A stretch of DNA of 64,000 bases from Acinetobacter sp. WCHA55 (GTDB taxonomy: Bacteria > Pseudomonadota > Gammaproteobacteria > Pseudomonadales > Moraxellaceae): positions 1,116,001 through 1,180,000 of the forward strand of contig NZ_CP032286.1 in assembly GCF_002165305.2 (NCBI RefSeq). Direction: 5' to 3'. The notes beneath the pieces were generated by a model that saw only the letters and a list, made by a program, of their open reading frames with translations, had not been told where the DNA came from and did not search any database. The position numbers and the translations under genes were made by a program. Shown here in pieces: positions 35,783 through 43,370 of the stretch (the stretch's first letter is position 1; every line of letters begins with the position of its first letter).

Positions 35783-36556
35783 ATGTTGCAGGTTGAGCAT
35801 GATGCAAAATGGATTAAACGCCTGAGTGCTTTATCCAAAGTTTACTTCACACCGACATTTATCGGTGCTGAACAGTTAGATGCATCACAACCTGCAATGT
35901 ACGTAGGAAATCATTCCTTATATGGTGTGCTCGATTCACCTATGTTGATTGATTATCTCTACAATGAGCATCAAGTGGCTGTGGTCAGTATTGCTGATCA
36001 TAGCCATTTTTATTTGCCACTGTGGCGCAGTGTGGTGAAAAAATTTGGTGCAGTCGATGGTGTTCCAGCCTATGTGCGTGAAGCCATGCAACAAGGTTAT
36101 TCTATTTTGGTTTTTCCTGGTGGCGGACGCGAAGTTTTAAAACGTGAGGGCGAACAGTATCAACTGATTTGGAAACAGCGTTACGGCTTTTTAAAGCTCG
36201 CTCAAGAATTTGGTTATGACATTGTGCCATTTTCTGCTTTGGGCGGAGATGAAGTCTTTGATATTGGTTTTGATGCTAATAAAGTCGTTCAGCACCAATA
36301 TTTTCAAGAATTGCTACAAGTGCCGCAGTTAAATCGCTTGCTGCGTAAAGGGGATGTGGTACCATCTTTGCCGAAACATTTGATTCCGAAACGTTTACCT
36401 TTTTATTTTAAGTTTATGCCCAGACAAAGTTTGATGCATATTGAAAACCTAGAACAGTTACAGCAATTCCGAGACCAAATTGCAGCAGAAATTTATACTG
36501 GGCTTGCAGACTTAAGAGTATTGCGTCAACAGCAACATGGTGACCGTTTTGATTGA
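35783..36556 (+). CDS. Lysophospholipid acyltransferase family protein (MGAT-like)
   Basis: The 257-residue protein belongs to the PlsC/LPLAT superfamily. The first motif reads GNHSLYGVLDSP (His and Asp spaced as in the MGAT-like subgroup, not the strict H-x4-D), and the FPGGGRE motif near residue 113 binds the acyl acceptor. A few hydrophobic stretches could associate with the inner membrane. It starts 6 bases after the KAS III-like gene, suggesting that the two form an operon for making and transferring an acyl chain. The acceptor lipid is unknown. Confidence 0.85.
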   Translation: MLQVEHDAKWIKRLSALSKVYFTPTFIGAEQLDASQPAMYVGNHSLYGVLDSPMLIDYLYNEHQVAVVSIADHSHFYLPLWRSVVKKFGAVDGVPAYVREAMQQGYSILVFPGGGREVLKREGEQYQLIWKQRYGFLKLAQEFGYDIVPFSALGGDEVFDIGFDANKVVQHQYFQELLQVPQLNRLLRKGDVVPSLPKHLIPKRLPFYFKFMPRQSLMHIENLEQLQQFRDQIAAEIYTGLADLRVLRQQQHGDRFD

Positions 36557-36579
36557 ACATTTACATGAGTAAAACTTGC

Positions 36580-36858
36580 TTAGTCTTCCTGTAAATCTTT
36601 CAACAAATGTGCAATTCTTAAAGTATGGGTCTTATTCCCTTTGACTTCCATGACCTTATTTTCTACCCACCATAAATATTCAAAAATTTCAGTTTCGCTG
36701 GCTTGTTCACAAATAAATCGAAATAAACTGGGTAAGTATTCCTCATATTCATCTTGTAGTGCAGGATTGCGATAAATGCCTAGGGGATCCCAGTCTTTAA
36801 TCAGTATTTTGTTAATCGCATGTAATAAAGAAACATGTCGATTTTCCTCGGTAAACAT
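36580..36858 (-). CDS. Small protein of unknown function, 92 aa
   Basis: I do not recognise a named family. The protein is mostly helical, with IKDWDPLGI at residues 20-28 and a following DEYEEYLPSLFRFI segment. The WDP pattern recalls small DUF1871-like proteins, including some immunity-type proteins, but the match is too short to trust. The high acidic content suggests a soluble cytoplasmic protein. It is convergent with the acyltransferase gene, with a 23-base gap. No toxin gene is next to it. Confidence 0.6.
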   Translation of the reverse strand: MFTEENRHVSLLHAINKILIKDWDPLGIYRNPALQDEYEEYLPSLFRFICEQASETEIFEYLWWVENKVMEVKGNKTHTLRIAHLLKDLQED

Positions 36859-37127
36859 AATACACCCCGCTGTCCTTGGGTTAGTTTGACGTTCAAAAAA
36901 GAAGCTGTGAAGAAGATTATTTATCTATTGTTTTCATGTTTTAAAAGATTTTAGTGTGCTTTTCACATGAGTAAATAGCGTGCTCAGATAAATGGAAGCT
37001 AAAAAAAATGCCGAATAAAGTGGCAGTAAAGTTAGATCACAGATTTACTTCATAATATTATTCAGAATAATGGTCTCAAGATAGTGCGTAATGAGGTGTT
37101 AAGTAACATATAGTAATAATTTAAAAA

Positions 37128-38123
37128 TCAAGTATTTGCTTGAATGACGCAATTTTCACTAATATTGACAACTCTATCACTCTCTAAATTTATATCATCC
37201 CATTTTTGCATTTGCTGTGTGAGCCAAACAAAATCCGAAACTTGAGGTTGTGTTTGTTCTGGAATAAAACCGCGAATAATGTTCTGAATCAGGTGATACT
37301 TTTCGACATGAACATTTGCCGAACACGCAAAGCGAATGATGTTGTAATCAACCAAGACTTGCCAAACTGGCTCAAGATCATGCATTTGTCTAAGTTCAAC
37401 TTGTGCTTTTTGGATGGCTTGGACGAGGGCTGCAAGCGTATTGGGATTGGACATAGCCCATTCTTGGGTCACGGCTAGTACTTTGTCTGCAACACGAGGA
37501 ATAATGTCTGAGCCAGTCGCAATGATTTGGCTATAGCCTTGAATTTCCGCTTGTGTGTTCCAAGGTTCTCCTACACAAAAACCATCGATCAATTGGTTTG
37601 AAATGGCTTCCACCATATAGGCTGGTGGTAAAGTACGAAGATGTACATATTTGGCAAATTCAGGATTGGCCAACGCCAGCCACTCACGTAAACAATAATG
37701 ATGAATAGATTGCTTAAACACATGGGCAATCGGAAGATACTGTTCATGCTGCATGACGCTAAAAAATTTCTGTGCAGTGGTAGCTGCATCGTCAGTTTTT
37801 TTGATATCGAGTGCATAACATAGTTTTTGGCTTAAGCTGATAAATGCACTGTTATGGCTTAAGGCGAGAGGGGTTTGTAGCGGAATACCGAGTTGATCTT
37901 GAGCGAGTGCGGCAGCAGGCAACATGGCAGATAAACAATGCGCTGCGTCTAGAAAACCAAAAGCCAAGCGATCTCTTAAACTTGCCCAAGATGCTTCTTT
38001 GACTAAGTTCACGTCTAAGCCTACTTCTTCAAAAAAACCGCGCTGTTTAGCCCACAGTAAAGCAACACAGTCTAAAAGTGGAATATAGCCCAGATGAAGT
38101 TGTGACTTTTCGAGTTGAGCCAT
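37128..38123 (-). CDS. nasS: Nitrate/nitrite sensor protein NasS (NrtA-like)
   Basis: This 331-residue protein has the fold of NrtA/CmpA nitrate-binding proteins (LGYIPLLDCVALLWAKQRGFFEEVGL at the start, written here in part) but no signal peptide, so it stays in the cytoplasm as a sensor. In other bacteria NasS holds NasT inactive without nitrate and releases it when nitrate or nitrite binds. The gene is 3 bases downstream of nasT on the same strand, a pairing that is diagnostic. The next divergent genes form the nitrate-assimilation operon that the pair controls. Confidence 0.92.
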   Translation of the reverse strand: MAQLEKSQLHLGYIPLLDCVALLWAKQRGFFEEVGLDVNLVKEASWASLRDRLAFGFLDAAHCLSAMLPAAALAQDQLGIPLQTPLALSHNSAFISLSQKLCYALDIKKTDDAATTAQKFFSVMQHEQYLPIAHVFKQSIHHYCLREWLALANPEFAKYVHLRTLPPAYMVEAISNQLIDGFCVGEPWNTQAEIQGYSQIIATGSDIIPRVADKVLAVTQEWAMSNPNTLAALVQAIQKAQVELRQMHDLEPVWQVLVDYNIIRFACSANVHVEKYHLIQNIIRGFIPEQTQPQVSDFVWLTQQMQKWDDINLESDRVVNISENCVIQANT

Positions 38124-38126
38124 GAC

Positions 38127-38714
38127 TTAGTCCTTGAGTTGAGATTGTAAAAGCTGTTGGGCATCTAACAGACGTCTTGCCATTTCACCGATGGTCATAC
38201 GATGGCTCATGGCATTTTTACGCAGTAATTGAAAGGCATCATCTTCAGATAGCCCATGTAATTGCATTAGTAAGACTTTCGCACGCTCCACATCTTTACG
38301 ATCGGCGAGTTTATTTTTGGTGTCCTGTAAGTCTGTGAGCAACTTTTTGTGTTTACGAAACTGCTCAATCGAGATTTCTAAAATATTTTCTAATTTTGAT
38401 GGATCTATTCCATCCACAATATAGGCCGTTACCCCAGCATCTATGGCACTTTTAATGGTGTCTTTATGGCTATTTTTAGTAAATAAAACAGTGGGTAAGT
38501 TAAATTGACTTACACAACTTTCAATAATGTCACGTTGCGGATGGTCCATATCTAACAAAATGACGTCCGCACTTAATTGTTCAAGACGGCTAATATTGAT
38601 GTGATCGATAATCAGACAGGCAACCACATCGAAATCATGTTCGATGAGGGAACTTCGAATATATTGTGCGCGTTCTTGATTGTCATCAATTAATGCAATT
38701 TTCAGTTTAGGCAT
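38127..38714 (-). CDS. nasT: ANTAR-domain antiterminator NasT
   Basis: The 195-residue protein has an N-terminal receiver-like domain (KIALIDDNQERAQ, then LLDMDHP with the acidic site) and a C-terminal ANTAR RNA-binding domain (residues about 130-190; KDVERAKVLLMQLHGL and EMARRLLDA). NasT binds a two-hairpin leader RNA to prevent termination in nitrate-assimilation operons; NasS keeps it inactive without nitrate. A matching RNA target is seen upstream of the divergent transporter gene. A sigma-54-type promoter precedes nasT on its own strand. Confidence 0.93.
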   Translation of the reverse strand: MPKLKIALIDDNQERAQYIRSSLIEHDFDVVACLIIDHINISRLEQLSADVILLDMDHPQRDIIESCVSQFNLPTVLFTKNSHKDTIKSAIDAGVTAYIVDGIDPSKLENILEISIEQFRKHKKLLTDLQDTKNKLADRKDVERAKVLLMQLHGLSEDDAFQLLRKNAMSHRMTIGEMARRLLDAQQLLQSQLKD

Positions 38715-38763
38715 ACTGTACAGTGCTCAGGAAAACCTGAAAAAAGAGATCTAAAAGTGTGCA

Positions 38764-38780
38764 AGCAATTTAAATGCCAA
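38764..38780 (-). promoter_or_regulatory. Sigma-54-type promoter of nasT
   Basis: On the minus strand the sequence TTGGCATTTAAATTGCT carries GG and GC separated by exactly 10 bases, as in the -24/-12 consensus TGGCAC-N5-TTGCW. A start near 38753 would give a leader of about 40 bases for nasT. Confidence 0.7.
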
Positions 38781-39020
38781 ACTTAACAAATGCCAGCTTT
38801 ATCTCGGATTAGGCAGTCAATCTTTATGGTCGCGATTATAGACAAAGTATGTATCTTGGTTTGGAGTTCTAATGAGGACGTCTAGGAATATAGGTTTGGT
38901 AAATTGAAGTGTTGATGTTCTCCGCAGATTTTTATTTATAAGAGCGAATCTCTAGAGGTGTGCTTAGAACAAAGCAATGTCGCTTATTTGAGAATACAGA
39001 TGCTCATCGATAATGCAAAA

Positions 39021-39037
39021 TGCACCAAGAGGTGGCA
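39021..39037. promoter_or_regulatory. NtrC-like enhancer site
   Basis: TGCACCAAGAGGTGGCA has the 17-base layout of the NtrC consensus (TGCACC-N5-GGTGCA), though the right half is imperfect (GTGGCA). It lies between the two divergent sigma-54-type promoters, about 130 bases from the transporter promoter. Confidence 0.5.
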
Positions 39038-39166
39038 GGGTTTTAAAAAGTCGGAAAAATTAATTGTTATGCTTTAAAAATAAAAAGAGCTGCTTATATC
39101 TTAATATGGGATTTTTTTTACAAAAAATAAATAAAAAACAATAAATTAAAATTAAATATTAAATGT

Positions 39167-39182
39167 TGGCACACTCATTGCT
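39167..39182 (+). promoter_or_regulatory. Sigma-54-type promoter of the nitrate operon
   Basis: TGGCACACTCATTGCT matches the sigma-54 consensus nearly completely, with GG (39168-39169) and GC (39180-39181) 10 bases apart. Transcription should start near 39193, immediately before the ANTAR hairpins. Confidence 0.8.
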
Positions 39183-39193
39183 ATACTCCTAAT

Positions 39194-39245
39194 GAGTCAA
39201 AGACGACTCTAAATCAAATTTGTAAGACGGCCAACGACGTCCGTT
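39194..39245 (+). promoter_or_regulatory. Candidate ANTAR target RNA (two hexaloop hairpins)
   Basis: Hairpin P1 (39194-39209) has stem GAGTC / GACTC and loop AAAGAC. Hairpin P2 (39226-39245) has stem ACGG / CCGT with one internal C-T mismatch, closed by C-G, and loop AACGAC. Both loops have A at position 1 and G at position 4, the known recognition bases for ANTAR regulators. A 16-base linker separates them. NasT is encoded next door. No clear rho-independent terminator follows P2. Confidence 0.7.
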
Positions 39246-39316
39246 CTGATCGCTTCTACATCCCAAGTGTTTGTGCTGTAGAAAAACTATACGCTCAGTT
39301 CAGTCTGGAGAAGGTT

Positions 39317-40666
39317 ATGTCTTCAAATTTACATGCTAAGAAAGCAACAAAAATAAGTCTTTTCAGTTTTAACGGCGCAGCAATGAGAGCCTTCCACATG
39401 AGTTGGCTCGCCTTTTTTGTCTGCTTCTTTGCTTGGTTTGCTTGTGCGCCGTTGATGCCTGTGATTGCGGGTGAATTTCATTTAACCAAAGATCAAATTG
39501 CTAATATTAATATTGCTGCTGTAGCCATCACCATTTTAGTTCGTCTTATTGTCGGGCCGCTGTGTGATAAATACGGGCCACGTAAAACCTATACCGCACT
39601 TCTTGTACTCGGTAGCATTCCAGTCTTTGGGGTAGCGTCTGCAAATAGCTATGAATCCTTCTTGTTCTTCCGTCTATTGATTGGTGCGATTGGGGCAAGC
39701 TTTGTCATCACTCAGTATCACACTAGCATTATGTTTGCGCCAAACGTTGTCGGGACTGCAAACGCAGCGACAGCGGGTTGGGGCAATGCAGGCGGTGGTG
39801 CAACACAAGTGCTTATGCCATTGATGCTCGGTGCCTTGGTAATGTTTGGTGTAGAGCAAGCAATGGGCTGGAGAATTGCACTGATCGTTCCAGGTGTCCT
39901 GATGCTGATCGTGGGTTTAATGTATTGGAAATTTACCCAAGATTGTCCACAAGGCAACTTTAAAGAACTTCGTGCAGAGGGTGTGAGTGTCGGTTCCGAT
40001 AAGAAAGGTGGTGTAGCGATTCTGATGCATGCTGCGAAAAACTACCGTGTTTGGATTCTATTTGGTGCCTATGCTGCGTGTTTCGGGATTGAAATCTTTA
40101 TTCACAACATTGTCGCGATGTACTACGTCGACCATTTTAGCTTTGGTTTAAAAGAAGCAGGGATGGCAGCCGGTATTTTTGGTTTACTGGCACTCTTTGC
40201 TCGCGCTCTAGGTGGCATTGTGTCAGACAAAGTCGCAACCAAAAAAGGGCTTGATGGTCGTACCAAAGTGTTGTTTGGCATGATTCTGCTAGAAGGTATC
40301 TTCCTCGTCCTATTCTCTCAAATGAATACTCCAATCTTTGCGATTCTCGCAATGACAGTCTTCGCATTGTTCACACACATGGCATGTGGTGCAACTTATG
40401 CTTTGGTACCTTTTATTGATCGTGATGCCTTAGGCGGTGTGGCAGGCATTATTGGCGCAGGGGGTAACGTGGGGGCAGTGGCAGCAGGTTTCCTACTCAA
40501 AGGTATGTTGGATATTCAAACTACACTCATGATTTTAGGCGGCTTGGTGGTCATCGCTGCAAGTTTTGTTCTCATGATTCGCTTCTCTGTTGAGCATAAA
40601 GAAAAGGAACAGCGCTTATTTGAACAAGCGGTACATGATCGTAGCATTGCTGAAGCGCAAAACTAA
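39317..40666 (+). CDS. MFS nitrate/nitrite transporter (NarK/NasA-transporter family)
   Basis: The 449-residue protein has about 12 transmembrane helices and family motifs: the first helix WLAFFVCFFAWFAC, an RLIVGPLCDKYGPRK loop with the MFS motif, and the nitrate-porter signature glycines in NAATAGWGNAGGG and its second-half counterpart GIIGAGGNVGAV. The polar N-terminus lacks a signal peptide. GGAGAAGG lies close before the ATG. It is the first gene after the sigma-54 promoter and ANTAR leader and precedes nirB, so it supplies nitrate for assimilation. Confidence 0.94.
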   Translation: MSSNLHAKKATKISLFSFNGAAMRAFHMSWLAFFVCFFAWFACAPLMPVIAGEFHLTKDQIANINIAAVAITILVRLIVGPLCDKYGPRKTYTALLVLGSIPVFGVASANSYESFLFFRLLIGAIGASFVITQYHTSIMFAPNVVGTANAATAGWGNAGGGATQVLMPLMLGALVMFGVEQAMGWRIALIVPGVLMLIVGLMYWKFTQDCPQGNFKELRAEGVSVGSDKKGGVAILMHAAKNYRVWILFGAYAACFGIEIFIHNIVAMYYVDHFSFGLKEAGMAAGIFGLLALFARALGGIVSDKVATKKGLDGRTKVLFGMILLEGIFLVLFSQMNTPIFAILAMTVFALFTHMACGATYALVPFIDRDALGGVAGIIGAGGNVGAVAAGFLLKGMLDIQTTLMILGGLVVIAASFVLMIRFSVEHKEKEQRLFEQAVHDRSIAEAQN

Positions 40667-40731
40667 ATAAAGAGATTAAACCCAAGCCTCAAGGCTCAGG
40701 CAGAACAAATGAAATATTGCGGAGAAAGAAT

Positions 40732-43278
40732 ATGAAAATCATCATGATTGGTCATGGCATGGTTGGCCACAAGTTTATCGAATCAGTACTTGAACATGTG
40801 GGTGATGATGTTGAAATTACCATCTTGGCCGAAGAACCGCGCTTGGCTTATGACCGCGTACATTTGACTGAATATTTCAGTGGTAAATCAGCAAAGGATT
40901 TAACCCTTTGCCGTGCAGATTTTGCTGATGCTTATGGCATAGATTTACGTTTAAACACCAAAGCGGTTGCAGTTGATCAAAGCCATAAAACGGTGACGAC
41001 GAATCATGGTGATGTTCTTAGTTTTGACAAGCTAATCTTGGCAACAGGTTCATATGCTTTTGTTCCGCCTATTTCGGGTAATGACCGTGAAAACTGCTTT
41101 GTCTACCGAACTATTGAAGACTTAGATGCGATTCGTGCTGCGAGTCTCAATGCGAAATCAGGTGTGGTAATTGGTGGCGGTTTACTGGGCCTAGAAGCCG
41201 CTAAGGCACTACGGGATCTGAACTTAGAAACACACGTGGTTGAGTTTGCACCACGTCTCATGGCGGTTCAAATTGATGACTTGGGTGGAAAGGTTCTACG
41301 TGCAAAAATTGAAAACTTAGGCGTAAAAGTCCATACTCAAAAAGCGACTTCATCAATTGAGGAGGGTGCAACGACGAAGCATGTGATGAAATTTGGTGAT
41401 GGTTCTGAGCTTGAAACAGACATTATTTTGTTCTCGGCGGGTATTCGCCCACGTGATGAGTTGGCGCGTCAAAGTGGTTTAGCGCTTGGAGAGCGTGGTG
41501 GGATCATGATTAATGATTATTGCCAAACGTCAAATCCAGATATTTATGCTATTGGTGAATGTGCACTGTGGCAAAACAAAATTTATGGTCTGGTGGCACC
41601 AGGCTATGATATGGCACGTATTGCAGCAAAACACATCACCGAACAAGCTTGTGCTGAATTTGCGGGCGCAGACATGAGCACCAAGTTGAAACTGATGGGC
41701 GTTGATGTTGCTTCCGTCGGTGATGCACATGCGATGACACCGAATGCACTCAGTTATTTCTATGCCGATGAAGATACACAAGTCTATAAAAAAATCGTGG
41801 TAAATGCCGAAAAGACCAAGTTACTTGGCGCAGTTTTAGTGGGCTGTGCAAAAGAGTACAACGACTTACTACAAATGATGCTGAATGGTTTAGCGCTTCC
41901 AGAAAATCCTGAAAGCTTAATCATGCCGGGTTACGCACAATCCTCTAGTAAATCTGGCGGTAGTGGAGTCGATTTACTGCCAGATAGTGCAACCATTTGC
42001 TCATGTAATAACGTATCTAAAGCCGATATTTGCAGTGCAATCGCCGAGGGCTCAACGTCTCTAGGTGCCCTAAAAAAATGTACTAAAGCAGCTACAGCAT
42101 GTGGTGGGTGTGCGCCACTGGTCACTCAAGTGCTGAAGTCTGAATTACAACGCCAAGGCGTGACAGTGAATAACCATATTTGTGAGCACTTTGCTTACTC
42201 ACGTCAAGAGTTGTATCACTTGGTACGGGTCAATGAAATCAAAACTTTTGATGACCTGATCCAACAACATGGTCATGGTTTGGGCTGCGATATCTGTAAG
42301 CCAACTGCAGCCAATATTTTAGCGTCGTGTTGGAATGACTTTGTTTTAAAACCAAGTCATGCAGGTCTACAAGACAGTAATGATTACTACCTAGGCAATA
42401 TTCAAAAAGATGGTTCTTATTCTGTAGTTCCACGCATGGCAGGCGGTGAAGTGACGCCTGACGGCTTAATTGCTGTGGGGCAAATTGCTAAAGAATATGG
42501 TTTATACACCAAACTGACAGGTGGGCAACGTGTCGATATGTTTGGCGCGCAAATTCACCAACTTCCTGAAATTTGGGAAAAGCTCATCGCTGCGGGCTTT
42601 GAGTCAGGTCATGCCTATGGGAAATCGCTGCGTACAGTGAAGTCTTGCGTTGGTAGTACATGGTGTCGTTACGGTGTGGATGACTCGGTTGGTTTAGCCA
42701 TTTTCCTAGAGAACCGCTACAAAGGCTTACGTTCACCGCACAAATTAAAAATGGCTGTTTCAGGCTGTACCCGTGAATGTGCCGAAGCGCAAAGTAAAGA
42801 TGTCGGGGTAATTGCCACTGAAAAAGGCTGGAACCTGTATGTTTGCGGTAACGGGGGGATGAAACCCCGCCATGCCGAGTTATTGGCTTCGGATCTCGAT
42901 ACTCAAACACTAATTAAATACATTGACCGATTCTTTATGTTCTATGTGCAAACCGCAGACCGTTTACAACGAACTTCGGTGTGGCGCGATAACATGGAAG
43001 GTGGTTTGGACTACCTTAAAGATGTGGTTGTGCATGATTCTTTAGGTCTAGCTGCTGAACTCGAACGTCGTATGAGCCATGTGGTGGGGACTTATCAAGA
43101 TGAATGGCGTACAGCTGTTGAAGACCCAGAAGTACGTAAACGCTTCGTGACTTTCATCAATGCCAAAGCTGAGCAACAACAAGATCCGCATATTCAGTTT
43201 GCAGAAGTTCGTGGACAGATTCGTCCTAAAACTGAGGCTGAACGAGATCGTAGCCGTATTCCAGTGGTTGAAGCTTAA
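40732..43278 (+). CDS. nirB: NAD(P)H-nitrite reductase large subunit NirB
   Basis: NirB reduces nitrite to ammonium in the cytoplasm. The 848-residue protein (847 in E. coli) has an N-terminal FAD/NAD(P)H oxidoreductase domain (MIGHGMVGHKFIE; GGGLLGLEAAKAL near 146), a BFD-type [2Fe-2S] region (CSCNNVSKADIC...CGGC, residues about 423-463), and siroheme/4Fe-4S domains with CVGSTWCRYG and CTRECAEAQSKD near residues 640-690. The frame opens at 40717, but ATG 40732 with GGAG about 8 bases before it gives the usual start. It is operonic with the transporter and the NirD fusion gene. Confidence 0.96.
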   Translation: MKIIMIGHGMVGHKFIESVLEHVGDDVEITILAEEPRLAYDRVHLTEYFSGKSAKDLTLCRADFADAYGIDLRLNTKAVAVDQSHKTVTTNHGDVLSFDKLILATGSYAFVPPISGNDRENCFVYRTIEDLDAIRAASLNAKSGVVIGGGLLGLEAAKALRDLNLETHVVEFAPRLMAVQIDDLGGKVLRAKIENLGVKVHTQKATSSIEEGATTKHVMKFGDGSELETDIILFSAGIRPRDELARQSGLALGERGGIMINDYCQTSNPDIYAIGECALWQNKIYGLVAPGYDMARIAAKHITEQACAEFAGADMSTKLKLMGVDVASVGDAHAMTPNALSYFYADEDTQVYKKIVVNAEKTKLLGAVLVGCAKEYNDLLQMMLNGLALPENPESLIMPGYAQSSSKSGGSGVDLLPDSATICSCNNVSKADICSAIAEGSTSLGALKKCTKAATACGGCAPLVTQVLKSELQRQGVTVNNHICEHFAYSRQELYHLVRVNEIKTFDDLIQQHGHGLGCDICKPTAANILASCWNDFVLKPSHAGLQDSNDYYLGNIQKDGSYSVVPRMAGGEVTPDGLIAVGQIAKEYGLYTKLTGGQRVDMFGAQIHQLPEIWEKLIAAGFESGHAYGKSLRTVKSCVGSTWCRYGVDDSVGLAIFLENRYKGLRSPHKLKMAVSGCTRECAEAQSKDVGVIATEKGWNLYVCGNGGMKPRHAELLASDLDTQTLIKYIDRFFMFYVQTADRLQRTSVWRDNMEGGLDYLKDVVVHDSLGLAAELERRMSHVVGTYQDEWRTAVEDPEVRKRFVTFINAKAEQQQDPHIQFAEVRGQIRPKTEAERDRSRIPVVEA

Positions 43279-43370
43279 CAAATTAGGGTATTCAAACTTC
43301 TTTTTTCAGAACTCTCTCAAAAGCAAAGATAGGGGAGCAAATGAATGAAAAAGTTTAAAAAGGATTAAAG

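Larger units (their letters stand above)
38715..39316. other. Divergent nitrate-assimilation control region (602 bp)
   Basis: No protein gene is seen. The region holds a minus-strand sigma-54-like promoter for nasT (38764-38780), an NtrC-like site (39021-39037), a plus-strand sigma-54-like promoter (39167-39182) and a two-hairpin ANTAR target (39194-39245). The rest, including an AT-rich stretch at 39120-39165, is unassigned. Confidence 0.75.

Noticed and set aside
39246..39316. Inverted repeat TTCTACA / TGTAGAA considered as the NasT-controlled terminator
   Set aside because: The loop is 16 bases and there is no T run after it, so it does not qualify as a rho-independent terminator.
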